A stretch of 64,000 nucleotides of DNA from positions 434,001 to 498,000 of the forward strand of contig NZ_BCSJ01000003.1 of the NCBI RefSeq assembly GCF_001570805.1, given 5' to 3'. Below the pieces are notes generated by a model. The model was not told the DNA's origin and made no database searches. It worked only from the letters and a program-made list of their open reading frames with translations. Below, piece by piece: positions 17,523-26,561 of the stretch. Each line of letters begins with the position of its first letter. The first letter of the stretch is position 1. The translations under genes were made by a program, and so were the position numbers. The DNA is from Brevibacterium epidermidis NBRC 14811 (GTDB taxonomy: Bacteria > Actinomycetota > Actinomycetes > Actinomycetales > Brevibacteriaceae).

Positions 17523-18677
17523 ATGACCTCCAACATTTCAGTGGGAACCGGCGCTGCCCACAGTCAGTCCTCGGAGCCCAGAATGATCCAGATGCTCGCC
17601 GAAGACGGAAATCGCGTCGAATCCGGTGAGTACGATTCCTTCGCCGCAGAACTCACCGACGAGGATCTGCGCGGCTTCTACCGGGATATGGTCCTGGTCC
17701 GCCGCATCGATGCCGAAGGAGCTGCCCTGCAGCGTCAGGGACAGTTGGGCCTTTGGGCGCCCCTGTTCGGACAGGAAGCAGCCCAGATCGGCATGGGACG
17801 CGCCGCTCGCCCCCAAGACTTCGTCTTCCCCACGTACCGCGAGCACGGCCTCGCCTACACCCGCGGTGTCGAACCCGAAACCCTCCTCAGCATCTTCCGT
17901 GGTCAGAACCACGGTGGCTGGGATCCGCAGGAGCACCGGTTCCACACCTACACCATCGTCATCGGCTCGCAGGCACTGCACGCCACCGGCTACGCCATGG
18001 GCATCTCCATGGACGGCGACGTCGGCACCGGTGACATCGACCGCGACACCGTCTCCATCGCCTGCTTCGGCGACGGCGCGACCTCGCAGGGCGATGTCTC
18101 CGAAGCGCTGACCTTCGCCGGAGCCTTCCACGCCCCGGTCCTGTTCTTCTGCCAGAACAACCAGTGGGCCATCTCCGAACCAACCCACGTCCAGACCGCG
18201 GCACCTCTGTGCAAGCGCGGCGAAGGATTCGGAGTCCCCGGCATCCGCGTCGACGGCAACGACATCATCGCGATGTACTCCGTCGCCCGCGCCAGCCTCG
18301 ACTCCGTGCGCGCCGGCCACGGCCCGATGCTCATCGAAGCCTTCACCTACCGTCGCGGCGCCCACACCACGGCCGATGATCCGACGAAGTACCGTGACAA
18401 GGCCGAAGAGGAGATCTGGGAGGATCGCGACCCGATCACCCGCCTCAAGGCATACCTGGACAAGCACACCGAGACCAGCGACGAATTCTTCGCCGAGGTG
18501 GACGCCGAGGCCGATACCCTGGCTGCCCGCATCCGCCACAACTGCATGACCATGGAGAACCCCGACGGCGTCGAGATGTTCGCCCACGTCACCGCGGAAC
18601 CCCACTCCCTCGTCGACGAGGAACGTGCCGAATTCCTGGCATACCAGGCCTCGTTCGCCGATGCGGGTGAGGCCTGA
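17523..18677 (+). CDS. 2-oxo acid dehydrogenase E1 component, alpha subunit
   Basis: 384 aa from the ATG at 17523, with AAAGGAG eight bases upstream; a longer frame start at 17466 lacks one. It has the thiamine diphosphate motif GDGATSQGDVSEALTFAGAF ending in CQNNQWAIS, the phosphorylation-loop region FTYRRGAHTTADDPTKYR, and the acceptor motif RRIDAEGAALQRQGQLG. With the beta subunit it decarboxylates a 2-oxo acid and transfers the acyl group to lipoyl-E2. Separate alpha/beta subunits together with this E2 resemble branched-chain 2-oxo acid dehydrogenase (Bkd) operons, though some are annotated as pyruvate dehydrogenases. Its TGA overlaps the next ATG by one base. Confidence 0.93.
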   Translation: MTSNISVGTGAAHSQSSEPRMIQMLAEDGNRVESGEYDSFAAELTDEDLRGFYRDMVLVRRIDAEGAALQRQGQLGLWAPLFGQEAAQIGMGRAARPQDFVFPTYREHGLAYTRGVEPETLLSIFRGQNHGGWDPQEHRFHTYTIVIGSQALHATGYAMGISMDGDVGTGDIDRDTVSIACFGDGATSQGDVSEALTFAGAFHAPVLFFCQNNQWAISEPTHVQTAAPLCKRGEGFGVPGIRVDGNDIIAMYSVARASLDSVRAGHGPMLIEAFTYRRGAHTTADDPTKYRDKAEEEIWEDRDPITRLKAYLDKHTETSDEFFAEVDAEADTLAARIRHNCMTMENPDGVEMFAHVTAEPHSLVDEERAEFLAYQASFADAGEA

Positions 18678-19654
18678 TGGAGAAACTTCCCCTCTCTAAG
18701 GCGATCACCGCCGGAATGCGCAAGGCCATGGAGGACGACCCGAAGGTCGTCCTCATCGGTGAGGACATCGGTAAGCTCGGCGGCGTCTTCCGCGTCACCG
18801 AGGGACTGCAGAAGGACTTCGGTCCGCAGCGTGTCATCGATGCCCCGCTGGCCGAGTCCGGCATCGTCGGCACCTCGATCGGCATGGCCATCCGCGGCTA
18901 CCGTCCCGTCATCGAGATCCAGTTCGACGCATTCATCTTCCCGGCCTACGACCAGATCGTCACCCAGGTGGCGAAGCTGTACAACCGCACGCTGGGCAAG
19001 GAGAACATCCCGCTGGTCATCCGCGTGCCCTACGGCGGCGGCATCGGCTCACCCGAGCACCACTCGGAGAGCCCCGAGACCGTGTTCGCCCACCACGCAG
19101 GACTGCGGCTCGTCTCCCCGGCGAACGCCCATGACGCGTACTGGATGATCCAGGACGCGATCAAGAGCGCAGACCCGGTGATGTTCTTCGAACCCAAGCG
19201 CCGCTACTGGATGCGCGGGGACGTCGACACCTCCGCTCGGGGTGAGCTGGGCATGCACGATGCCCGCGTCGTGTCCGAAGGCACCGACGTCACTCTCGTC
19301 GCCTATGGCCCGTTGGTCCCGACCGCGCAGGACGTGGTCACCGCTGCCGCCGAGGAAGGCAAGAGCGTCGAACTCATCGACCTGCGCAGCCTCAACCCGA
19401 TCGATTTCACGACGATCGAGAAGTCCGTGACGAAGACCGGCCGACTGGTCGTCGCCCACGAGGCTCCGACCTTCCTGGGTCTGGGTTCGGAGATCGCCGC
19501 GCGCATCACCGAACGCTGCTTCTTCAACCTCGAAGCCCCGGTCATCCGGGTCGGCGGCTACCACACCCCGTACCCCGGTTCGCGGATGGAAGAGCATTAC
19601 CTGCCCGACCTCGATCGCATCTTCGATGGTGTCGATCGGGCCCTGTCCTACTGA
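18677..19654 (+). CDS. 2-oxo acid dehydrogenase E1 component, beta subunit
   Basis: 325 aa, the standard beta-subunit length, starting at the base that ends the alpha-subunit stop (TGATG). Family motifs: VVLIGEDIGKLGGVFRVTEG, DAPLAESGIVGTSIGMAIRG, and VIEIQFDAFIFPAYDQIVTQ. The C-terminal transketolase domain reads VELIDLRSLNPIDF and VVAHEAPTFLGLGSEIAARI. It forms the heterotetrameric E1 with the upstream gene. The overlap points to strict one-to-one translation. Confidence 0.94.
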   Translation: MEKLPLSKAITAGMRKAMEDDPKVVLIGEDIGKLGGVFRVTEGLQKDFGPQRVIDAPLAESGIVGTSIGMAIRGYRPVIEIQFDAFIFPAYDQIVTQVAKLYNRTLGKENIPLVIRVPYGGGIGSPEHHSESPETVFAHHAGLRLVSPANAHDAYWMIQDAIKSADPVMFFEPKRRYWMRGDVDTSARGELGMHDARVVSEGTDVTLVAYGPLVPTAQDVVTAAAEEGKSVELIDLRSLNPIDFTTIEKSVTKTGRLVVAHEAPTFLGLGSEIAARITERCFFNLEAPVIRVGGYHTPYPGSRMEEHYLPDLDRIFDGVDRALSY

Positions 19655-19672
19655 TTTCGAGGAGAGTCAAGA

Positions 19673-21049
19673 ATGTCATTCGAATTTCCTCTTCCCGACG
19701 TCGGTGAGGGCCTGACAGAGGCCGACATCGTCGCGTGGAAGGTCGCCCCCGGCGACAACGTCACCGTCAACCAGATCCTCGTCGAGATCGAGACCGCGAA
19801 GTCTCTCGTGGAGCTGCCCAGCCCGCAGGCCGGCACCGTCGGTGCGCTTCTGGTCGAGGAGGGTCAGACCATCGAGGTCGGCACCCCGATCATCCGGTTC
19901 GGCGGAGATGATTCCAGCGCCGAGGCGGCCCCCGCCTCCGCTGGTGCGCCGGCTTCCGATTCGGCTGAGAAGCCGTCCGACGAGGCCGGTGACGCCGACG
20001 GCGGCGCCACTCTCGTCGGGTACGGGGCGAAGGAGACGTCGTCGAAGCGTCGTCCTCGCAAGGGTGCTTCCGTCCCTGCTCCTGCCGCTGCCGCAGCACC
20101 GGCAGCCCCTGCAGTTCCGGCAGTTCCGGCCACTCCGGCGCAGCCAGCCTCGGCACCTGCCTCACCGAGCAAGCCGCTGGCGAAGCCGCCTGTGCGGAAG
20201 CTTGCGAAGGATCTGGGCGTCGATCTGTCCCAGGTGACTCCGACCGGTACCCGCGGGGACGTCACGCGCGACGATGTGCACGCAGCCGCTAGCCAGGCGA
20301 CCGCGCCCACGGCGGGTGCGACGGCACCGGCGGCCGCCTCGGCGAGTGATCAGGGAGCGCTCGAAGAGCGGATCCCGTTCAAGGGCGTGACGAAGATGAT
20401 GGCCAAGGCCATGGTCGATTCGGCATTCACGATGCCGCACGTCACCGAATTCCTCGACGTGGACGTCACCGAGACGATGGCGATGGTCCGCCGGCTGAAG
20501 TCGACGAAGTTCCTGGGCGAGGACGTCAAGGTCTCGCCGCTGCTCATCGTCGCCAAGGCCGTGGCCTGGGCCGTTGGGCGCAATCCGCGGATCAACTCGT
20601 GCCTCGAGGGCGACGACATCGTCGTGAAGAAATACGTCAACCTCGGCATCGCAGCCGCCACCCCGCGCGGACTGATCGTGCCGAACATCAAGAACGCGCA
20701 GGCCATGGGCCTGGGTGAACTGGCACAGGGCATTCAGGATCTCACCGCTCTGGCGCGGTCGGGCAAGACGCCGCCGGCTGACCAAGCCGGTGGCACGATC
20801 ACGATCACGAACGTCGGTGTCTTCGGAGTCGATGCCGGTACGCCGATCATCAATCCGGGTGAGGCTGCGATCCTCGCGTTCGGGCAGGTCCGGAAGAAGC
20901 CGTGGGTGGTGGGCGACGAGATCGTTCCGCGAGAGATCACCACGCTGTCGGTCAGCGCCGATCACCGTGTCGTCGATGGCGAGATCATCTCGAAGTTCCT
21001 CGCCGACGTCGGACGGGGCTTGGAGGACCCGACCCTGATGTTGGCTTGA
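19673..21049 (+). CDS. Dihydrolipoamide acyltransferase (E2) of 2-oxo acid dehydrogenase complex
   Basis: 458 aa; GAGGAG lies 12-17 bases before the ATG and the gene starts 18 bp after E1beta. Order: one lipoyl domain (residues 1-80) with the lipoylated Lys at about 43 in [10 protein letters not shown]; an Ala/Pro linker; a peripheral subunit-binding domain ([20 protein letters not shown], about 168-200); a second Ala-rich linker; and the catalytic domain with the active-site SADHRVVDG near the C-terminus. It passes the acyl group from E1 to CoA. No E3 (lipoamide dehydrogenase) gene follows, so E3 must be shared from elsewhere in the genome. Confidence 0.94.
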   Translation: MSFEFPLPDVGEGLTEADIVAWKVAPGDNVTVNQILVEIETAKSLVELPSPQAGTVGALLVEEGQTIEVGTPIIRFGGDDSSAEAAPASAGAPASDSAEKPSDEAGDADGGATLVGYGAKETSSKRRPRKGASVPAPAAAAAPAAPAVPAVPATPAQPASAPASPSKPLAKPPVRKLAKDLGVDLSQVTPTGTRGDVTRDDVHAAASQATAPTAGATAPAAASASDQGALEERIPFKGVTKMMAKAMVDSAFTMPHVTEFLDVDVTETMAMVRRLKSTKFLGEDVKVSPLLIVAKAVAWAVGRNPRINSCLEGDDIVVKKYVNLGIAAATPRGLIVPNIKNAQAMGLGELAQGIQDLTALARSGKTPPADQAGGTITITNVGVFGVDAGTPIINPGEAAILAFGQVRKKPWVVGDEIVPREITTLSVSADHRVVDGEIISKFLADVGRGLEDPTLMLA

Positions 21050-21105
21050 GGTTTCTACTCCGGTATCGGCTCTACGTCGGTACTGGAGCTTGAACGAGGT
21101 TTGAA

Positions 21106-21138
21106 CGCCCCGGTTTCGCATAATGCGAGGCCGGGGCG
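21106..21138 (+). terminator. Rho-independent-like terminator after the E1-E2 operon
   Basis: CGCCCCGG (21106-21113) pairs with CCGGGGCG (21131-21138); inside, TCGCAT and ATGCGA also pair, so nearly the whole element folds. It lies 57 bp after the E2 stop and is followed by CTCTTCATGTTCC, which is only weakly T-rich. Confidence 0.75.
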
Positions 21139-21227
21139 CTCTTCATGTTCCTAGTGCTTGTCGCGGCCTAGTCCGCGCACGCGCGCGGCCCAATCCACAT
21201 ACGTGCAGACCGGCCCGCCAGCTCGAT

Positions 21228-22187
21228 CTACCCGTCGAGGTAGGCGCTGTTGTCCTTGGGGCTGCCGTCCTTGACGAGGCGCTTGGCCAGACAGTGGTTG
21301 CGGTCGAGGCCCCACGAGCGGCATTGGTCGAGGGCAGGCTCCGGATCGCTGTAGCCGGTGTCGACGACGGTGACCCAGTAGCTGCCGTCCTTGTAAGAGG
21401 CCCAGTCGCCGCTGTGGATGAGGATCGCTCCGGGGTACTTGACCTTGTTGGCCTCGTACTCGTTGAGGATGTCCTGGGCAGACCATGTCTTGCCGTCGGC
21501 CTTGAGGCCGACGTTCTTCGCGCTCACCTGAGTCACCCACTGACCTTCGAGGTCAGCGGCTTTCTCGGTACCATCCTTCGTATAGGCGTCGAGCTGCTGC
21601 TCCGGGCTCTTTGTCGGCTGGACGAGTTTGTCGGACGGACTGGGAGACGGGCTCGCCGGCTCACTGGAACCGACGTCGACCGGGACGGTTCCCGACGAGG
21701 GAGCGAGCCACCGAATGCCGAAGAACGCCACCAGAGCCAGAACCATGATGATGGCGATGATGACGACAGTGATCTTCAGACCATTGCCCGAAGACGATTC
21801 GCTGTGGATGGTGGGCGGAAACTGCGGTGGGGGAGGAGTCTGAGGACCGCTCCGTGCCGAGCTGCCGACACCATTGCCGGAAACACCTCCCGCAGACCGC
21901 TGAGCCTGCTGAGAATTCGCATACTGAGGAGGGCCGGCAGAATGAGCATCATCGAAAGGCGAATGTCCGGCGGGGGCGAAGACGTTGGCACTGCGAGCTT
22001 TCGAGATCGACTGTTCCCCCGTGTGCCGTTCGAGATACTCGTAGTAGGTCGAGTTGTCGAAATCGGCAGACGAACGGTCCGCGCCATTCCCGTACGACGG
22101 GGTCTGACCAGCAGATTCACCTGAACCCTTGTGCCAGTCGTCGCTAGTCGCCGGACGAATGCGCGGCCTCTGTGGAATGTCGCTCAT
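21228..22187 (-). CDS. Single-pass membrane protein with Pro/Ser linker and extracellular domain
   Basis: 319 aa; AGGAGGG sits just before the ATG at 22187. Residues 1-135 are polar, unstructured and cytoplasmic (several tyrosines, PPPPQFPP). One membrane segment follows (ITVVIIAIIMVLALVAFFGI, about 137-156), then a Ser/Pro linker (SEPASPSPSPSD) and an extracellular domain (about 190-319) with two Cys that may pair (LDQCRSWGL, RNHCLAKR) and a WVTVVDTGYSDP segment. The layout, a disordered cytoplasmic arm, TM, Pro-rich linker and small sensor-like domain, is common in actinobacterial membrane proteins of unknown role. I do not recognise the domain. Confidence 0.8.
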   Translation of the reverse strand: MSDIPQRPRIRPATSDDWHKGSGESAGQTPSYGNGADRSSADFDNSTYYEYLERHTGEQSISKARSANVFAPAGHSPFDDAHSAGPPQYANSQQAQRSAGGVSGNGVGSSARSGPQTPPPPQFPPTIHSESSSGNGLKITVVIIAIIMVLALVAFFGIRWLAPSSGTVPVDVGSSEPASPSPSPSDKLVQPTKSPEQQLDAYTKDGTEKAADLEGQWVTQVSAKNVGLKADGKTWSAQDILNEYEANKVKYPGAILIHSGDWASYKDGSYWVTVVDTGYSDPEPALDQCRSWGLDRNHCLAKRLVKDGSPKDNSAYLDG

Positions 22188-22751
22188 CAGCCCTCCTGAA
22201 TGCCAGATGTGGTGGCAATCATCTACTTACCTTGGCACGAGTCGAGCAGGCGTTCAACAGAACCGCCGACAGGACGCGTTGCCGACGAAAGCCTACTGCG
22301 GAAATCAGCGAGTTGGCTTGACCCCAGCTGTGAAAGTCCCTCCGGGCATCGACAGTGGCCGCACGAAACCCTCCGGAAGCGCGGATTCGGTGACGAAGAC
22401 CCCATCACGGAAACCGAGATGAATTTGCTCTCCGGCCCGCCATCTCAGTAAGATTGATTCTTGTTGTGTCGTAGCAGCCAGGTCACCGATCGATCTGCTA
22501 GGACACACATGGTGCTCACCCACCGCTGCACTCCAGCTTCGGCCATCTCTCACAGGCTACGGCTTCAGCGCTGGTGAGACATCTCGCCCGAACGGGCAAA
22601 CCTGTTTTGGCGTACACAATTTTCACGGTGACAGTCGAGAAAATTTGTTGATGTCTTCCGACATCGGCGCAAGCGAGCGGGGAGAACACTTCGGTGTGAT
22701 CCCGCAGGAGCTTGTTTCGAGAGTCGGTAACTTGTGAACTGGAGGAGAGAC
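22188..22751. other. 564-bp divergent intergenic region
   Basis: Lies between the minus-strand membrane protein and rpmB. Open frames here have poor codon preference and I see no gene. An imperfect inverted repeat, ACAATTTTC at 22616-22624 and GAAAATTTGT at 22639-22648, lies about 105 bp before rpmB in a locally AT-richer patch and may mark its control region. I do not see a clear TGAAAATGATTTTCA-type Zur box. Confidence 0.5.
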
Positions 22752-22988
22752 ATGGCAGCAACCTGCCAGGTAACCGGGGCAGTCCCCGGTTTCGGACACA
22801 ACGTGTCCCACTCGAAGCGCCGCACGAAGCGTCGCTTCAACCCGAACATTCAGAAAAAGCGCTACTACGTTCCGTCGCTGCGCCGCAGCGTCACGCTGAC
22901 CCTGTCCGCTAAGGGCATCAAGGTCATCGACGCTCGCGGAATCGACGCTGTGGTCAACGAACTCATCGCCAAGGGAGTGAAGCTCTGA
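22752..22988 (+). CDS. rpmB: 50S ribosomal protein L28, cysteine-poor form
   Basis: 78 aa; GGAGGAGA lies before the ATG at 22752, which is preferred over an in-frame start at 22734. Sequence [28 protein letters not shown] is diagnostic of L28. Only one Cys is present where zinc-binding forms have CxxC, so this is the C-minus paralogue type. First gene of a tight L28-L33-S14 cluster: the rpmG ATG overlaps its stop by one base. In mycobacteria and streptomycetes such clusters are repressed by Zur and replace zinc-containing ribosomal proteins when zinc is scarce; whether this copy is the only L28 cannot be told here. Confidence 0.95.
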   Translation: MAATCQVTGAVPGFGHNVSHSKRRTKRRFNPNIQKKRYYVPSLRRSVTLTLSAKGIKVIDARGIDAVVNELIAKGVKL

Positions 22989-23155
22989 TGGCTAAGGCAC
23001 AGGATGTTCGTCCCATCATCAAGCTCAAGTCGACGGCCGGCACCGGGTTCACCTACGTGACCCGCAAGAACCGCCGCAACACCCCGGACCGCATCGTGCT
23101 CAAGAAGTACGATCCCGTAGTCCGCAAGCACGTCGATTTCCGAGAGGAGCGCTGA
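22988..23155 (+). CDS. rpmG: 50S ribosomal protein L33, cysteine-free form
   Basis: 55 aa, beginning at the last base of the rpmB stop codon region (TGATG). The sequence [18 protein letters not shown]... with [19 protein letters not shown] is typical of L33. It has no Cys at all, so it lacks the zinc ribbon of C-plus L33. It is followed by six bases and the S14 ATG. Confidence 0.94.
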   Translation: MAKAQDVRPIIKLKSTAGTGFTYVTRKNRRNTPDRIVLKKYDPVVRKHVDFREER

Positions 23156-23161
23156 GCGCAC

Positions 23162-23467
23162 ATGGCTAAGAAGTCAAAGATCGCAAAAGACAAGCAGCGT
23201 CGCGTCATCGTTGAACGCTATGCAGAGCGCCGCGCGACTCTCAAGCGTCAGCTGACCCACCCTGATTCCACCGACGAACAGCGCGAAGAGGCACGCCTCG
23301 CCCTGCAGAAGCTTCCCCGCGATGCTTCGCCGGTTCGCGTTCGCAACCGCGACCAGGTCGACGGCCGTCCGCGTGGCTACCTCCGGAAGTTCGGACTCTC
23401 CCGAGTTCGCTTCCGCGAAATGGCTCACAACGGCGAGTTGCCCGGCGTTACCAAGTCAAGCTGGTAA
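23162..23467 (+). CDS. rpsN: 30S ribosomal protein S14, long cysteine-free form
   Basis: 101 aa, the long S14 type. The C-terminal signature [20 protein letters not shown] and [23 protein letters not shown] is intact, and there is no CxxC...CxxC zinc motif (short zinc-type S14 is about 61 aa). It assembles near the head of the small subunit. Third gene of the L28-L33-S14 set, with GAGGAG upstream inside the end of rpmG. Confidence 0.95.
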   Translation: MAKKSKIAKDKQRRVIVERYAERRATLKRQLTHPDSTDEQREEARLALQKLPRDASPVRVRNRDQVDGRPRGYLRKFGLSRVRFREMAHNGELPGVTKSSW

Positions 23468-23536
23468 TCTCGAGGAAGTTCGTCATCGGAAAAACGGACC
23501 GGTGACCTACCGACTTGTCCTAAGGAGGACACTTTT

Positions 23537-23824
23537 ATGGCTAAGAACCGCAGTGAGCTCGTTGCAGAAGTTGCCGAGAAGTCCGGCCTGACCCAGAAGC
23601 AGGTCTCGGACGTGCTCGATGGTGTCTTCGATGTCTTCTCCGACGTCGTGGCCAAGGGCGAAAAGCTCACCATCCCCGGCTGGCTCTCCGTTGAGCGCAC
23701 CGAGCGTGCCGCTCGCAAGGGTCGCAACCCGCAGACCGGTGAAGAGATCCAGATCAAGGCCGGCTACTCCGTGAAGCTGTCCGCTGGTTCGAAGCTGAAG
23801 GGTGCCGCTGGCAGCCCGAACTGA
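23537..23824 (+). CDS. hup: HU-family DNA-binding protein
   Basis: 95 aa; AAGGAGG well placed before the ATG. It has the HU/IHF fold with the DNA-binding arm signature GRNPQTGEEIQI (consensus GRNPxTGE) and the dimer core LDGVFDVFSDVVAKGEKLTI. A short non-conserved tail (LKGAAGSPN) replaces the long Lys/Ala tails of mycobacterial HupB. It bends and compacts the nucleoid DNA. It follows rpsN by 69 bp in the same direction and has its own terminator. Confidence 0.95.
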   Translation: MAKNRSELVAEVAEKSGLTQKQVSDVLDGVFDVFSDVVAKGEKLTIPGWLSVERTERAARKGRNPQTGEEIQIKAGYSVKLSAGSKLKGAAGSPN

Positions 23825-23840
23825 TCGACGCAGCAGCGTC

Positions 23841-23872
23841 AAATGGCCCGGATCGTCTGATCCGGGCCATTT
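23841..23872 (+). terminator. Terminator hairpin after hup
   Basis: Perfect 14-bp arms, 23841-23854 and 23859-23872, around the loop GTCT. Symmetric AAA/TTT flanks mean it could work in both directions. It lies 16 bp after the hup stop. Confidence 0.88.
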
Positions 23873-24061
23873 GCTGTCTCCGGAGGTCCCCGAAGGGGTG
23901 AAAATGTCTCTGAAAAGGCGGAATCGACGTCCCGGAGGACGTAACCCCACCTCGCCGAGGCGGCTCCCCGAGATCTCGGCCACGAAGGGACCTTCCGGTT
24001 GGCAGACCAATGATCCCGAGCGATATCCTTGGGTCATGTCAGAAGGGGCGGTCCGCACGCA

Positions 24062-26119
24062 GTGAGTTCTTCAGGTTTCGAGCCGATCACACGGTTCGTT
24101 CAACGTGCCACGGTCCCCATCGTCGTATTCCTCGGGCTGATCGCAGGACTGGCCGCGCTCTTCTTCACCGGAGCAGCCAATCCGACTCTGCTCAATGACC
24201 CCGGCTCCGTCGTCCGTTTCGGTCTTCCCACAGCGAAGTTCGTCTTCAATACCGCGATGTCGCTGACCGTCGGCGCCCTCATGTTCGCCGTCCTCATCCT
24301 TCCGCGTACCGCCGGTGGTCGCGGCCGCCGACACAAGAACACGGGAGAGGACCTTCCGCTCGATCCGCTGTGGACGCGAGCCGTTCGGATCGCCGAAGTC
24401 TCCTCGGTGGTGTGGACACTGTCGGCCGTCGCCGTGCTCGTTTTCTCCTTCGTCGACACCGTGGGTGCTCAGGCTTACCTCGACTTCTCCAACCAGCTCG
24501 GCGTGTTCGTCACTCAGATCGCCTACGGTCAGCTGTGGGTACTCATCGTCGTCCTCATCGCCGTCGCCTCGACCCTGTGCTTCGGCACCCGCTCCCATAT
24601 CGGCATCGCCGCCGCCGGAGTGCTCAGCGTCGCCGTGATCCTCCCCTTGGCCCTGATGGGCCACTCCGCAGAGGCCTCCGGACACACCCAGGCCGTCAAC
24701 AGCCTCGGCCTGCACATCCTCGGTGCGGTCCTCTGGCTCGGTGGGCTCTTCGTCATCGCTCTGCTGGGCACCCGCCTGGCCGCCTCGAAGAACCTCAAGC
24801 CGATCGTCGAACGGTATTCGACGATCGCCCTCATCTCCTTCGGCCTCATCGTCTTCTCCGGAGTCGTCAACGCGCTCCTGCGCGTCAACGGCTTCGACGA
24901 CCTCATGACCCCCTACGGGGAGGTCATCCTCGCGAAGGCGTTCGCGACGGTCCTACTCGGTCTGATCGGATTCTGGCACCGTCAGTTCGTCATTTCACGC
25001 TTGGGCACAGCCGCCTCGGCGACGGTGGAATTCTGGCGCCTCATCACCGTCGAATTCATTCTCTTCGGGATCACAATGGGAATGGCCGTGGCCTTGGCCC
25101 GGTCGCAGCCGCCGGTGCCGCAGGAGCCGGTGGGCGATCCCACCCCGGCCGAGATCCTCACCGGTGATCCGCTCCCGCCGCAGCCGGACCTGTCCCGCTA
25201 CTTCAGTGAGTGGTCGATCGATCCGCTGTGGATCGCGATCGCAGCGGGCACCTCGATCGCCTACGTCGTGGCGTTCGTCAACCTCCGCCGCCGAGGCGAC
25301 AAATGGCCGGTGCTGCGCCTCATCAGCTGGCTGGTGGGCATGGTCTTCCTCGTCTACGTCACCTCGGGCGGACCCCGCGTCTACGGTGAGGTGCAGTTCT
25401 CCGCGCACATGATCGAACACATGCTCCTCGTCATGGTCGTGCCGCTGCCGCTGGTGCTCGGCGCACCGATCACGATGCTCATGCGCGGAACGAAGGCCCG
25501 TCGGGACGGGTCCGCCGGCCTGCGCGAATGGGTGCTCTGGCTCGTCCACACTCCGTACCTGCGCTTCTTCGCTCACCCGATCGTGGCGAGCGTGAACTTC
25601 GCGGGTTCGCTGATCGTCTTCTACTACTCGGGAATCATGTTCTACGCGCTCGACACGCATATCGGGCACGAGCTGATGATCGCGCACTTCCTCGGCGCCG
25701 GGTATCTGTTCGCGCAGGCCCTCATCGGCATCGATCCCGGGGTCAAGCGCCCCGTCTTCCCGATGCGGCTCGTGATGCTGCTGGTGACGATGGCCTTCCA
25801 CGCATTCTTCGGCATCTCGATCATGAGCTCGAACGTGCTGATCGCCGGTGATTGGTTCGGCAACATCGGCGCAGACTGGGGTTACACGGCGATCGCTGAC
25901 CAGCAGCTCGGCGGTGCCATCGCGTGGGGCATCGGCGAGTTCCCGACCCTGTTCATCGCGATCATGGTCTGCGTCCAATGGGCGAAATCCTCGGACCGGG
26001 AAGCCAAGCGCATCGACCGCAGCGAAGATCGCACCGACGATGCCGAGCTGCGCGCCTACAACGCGATGCTCGCCTCCATGGCCGAACGCGATGCGAAGGC
26101 GCCTCCGCGCCGTCGGTGA
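24062..26119 (+). CDS. CopD/CtaG fusion: copper uptake and cytochrome c oxidase assembly membrane protein
   Basis: 685 aa from the GTG at 24062; a TTG at 24029 is in frame but less likely. It has two membrane modules. Residues about 1-330 contain seven to eight hydrophobic segments with the CopD-type motif GHSAEASGHTQAVNSLGLHILGAVLW. Residues about 375-660 are the caa3-type CtaG module with VQFSAHMIEHMLLVMVVPLPL and IGHELMIAHFLGAGYLF, rich in His and Met on the outer face. This fusion is typical of actinobacteria and is thought to deliver copper to cytochrome c oxidase. The C-terminus is a charged cytoplasmic tail. A nine-codon ORF (24036-24065) overlaps its start. Confidence 0.88.
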   Translation: MSSSGFEPITRFVQRATVPIVVFLGLIAGLAALFFTGAANPTLLNDPGSVVRFGLPTAKFVFNTAMSLTVGALMFAVLILPRTAGGRGRRHKNTGEDLPLDPLWTRAVRIAEVSSVVWTLSAVAVLVFSFVDTVGAQAYLDFSNQLGVFVTQIAYGQLWVLIVVLIAVASTLCFGTRSHIGIAAAGVLSVAVILPLALMGHSAEASGHTQAVNSLGLHILGAVLWLGGLFVIALLGTRLAASKNLKPIVERYSTIALISFGLIVFSGVVNALLRVNGFDDLMTPYGEVILAKAFATVLLGLIGFWHRQFVISRLGTAASATVEFWRLITVEFILFGITMGMAVALARSQPPVPQEPVGDPTPAEILTGDPLPPQPDLSRYFSEWSIDPLWIAIAAGTSIAYVVAFVNLRRRGDKWPVLRLISWLVGMVFLVYVTSGGPRVYGEVQFSAHMIEHMLLVMVVPLPLVLGAPITMLMRGTKARRDGSAGLREWVLWLVHTPYLRFFAHPIVASVNFAGSLIVFYYSGIMFYALDTHIGHELMIAHFLGAGYLFAQALIGIDPGVKRPVFPMRLVMLLVTMAFHAFFGISIMSSNVLIAGDWFGNIGADWGYTAIADQQLGGAIAWGIGEFPTLFIAIMVCVQWAKSSDREAKRIDRSEDRTDDAELRAYNAMLASMAERDAKAPPRRR

Positions 26120-26561
26120 GCTCATCGGGCCGTGGTCTCTGCCCGTGCTCTCTGCAAGGGGCGCGGTGTTGCCTCGGCAGCTGGCGGTGTGATTCTTCGT
26201 GGGCTGGCGGGATGACTCTTCGTGGGTGGGGTTGGGATAGCCCGACGTGCAGAACCATCCGGGCTGCAATCGACCTTGCGAACTCACAGCGGTCACATCG
26301 GAGGGGTGCACATCGGCTGTGCACGAATGTGCACCGGAAATTCTCGGATTATGGCCAGGTTGCTACCAAAATCTCTGTAACGTGACGCACACTGATCCTT
26401 GGATGAGAAATATCCAAGCGCCCGAAACACTGCGCTGAAGTAAGGGGTTCGCCGGCCGCGCCGATGCGGTTCGAGTGCCCCGAACTGTCGGCCCGTCGGC
26501 GCCAGAGCAAGTCGATTCGCGCATTCAATGGTGACGCGGATTGTGGAAACGAAGGAGTCCC
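26120..26561. other. 442-bp gap with a tandem repeat and the promoter region of the MHS transporter
   Basis: Holds the 23-bp tandem repeat at 26182-26227 and then about 330 bp upstream of the transporter gene. Frames reading through it lack normal codon preference, so I call no gene. No confident promoter hexamers found. Confidence 0.5.
26182..26227. repeat. Imperfect 23-bp tandem repeat
   Basis: Units 26182-26204 and 26205-26227 match at 19 of 23 positions and share TCTTCGTGGG. It begins 62 bp after the CtaG-type gene stop. One of the post-stop tandem repeats listed in the findings. Confidence 0.75.

Noticed and set aside
15347..17536. 729-codon antisense open frame opposite the hydrolase gene
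   Set aside because: It is a shadow of high-GC coding sequence. The plus-strand gene has the catalytic motifs and ribosome binding site; the antisense frame has none and poor codon preference.
22188..22751. Zur operator upstream of rpmB
   Set aside because: I looked for TGAAAATGATTTTCA-like symmetry; the closest pair of AT-rich half-sites is 14 bases apart and off the consensus.
26541..26561. Upstream start for the MHS transporter
   Set aside because: The ATG at 26562 has AAGGAG at correct spacing, while the earlier in-frame start does not and adds sequence unlike the family.
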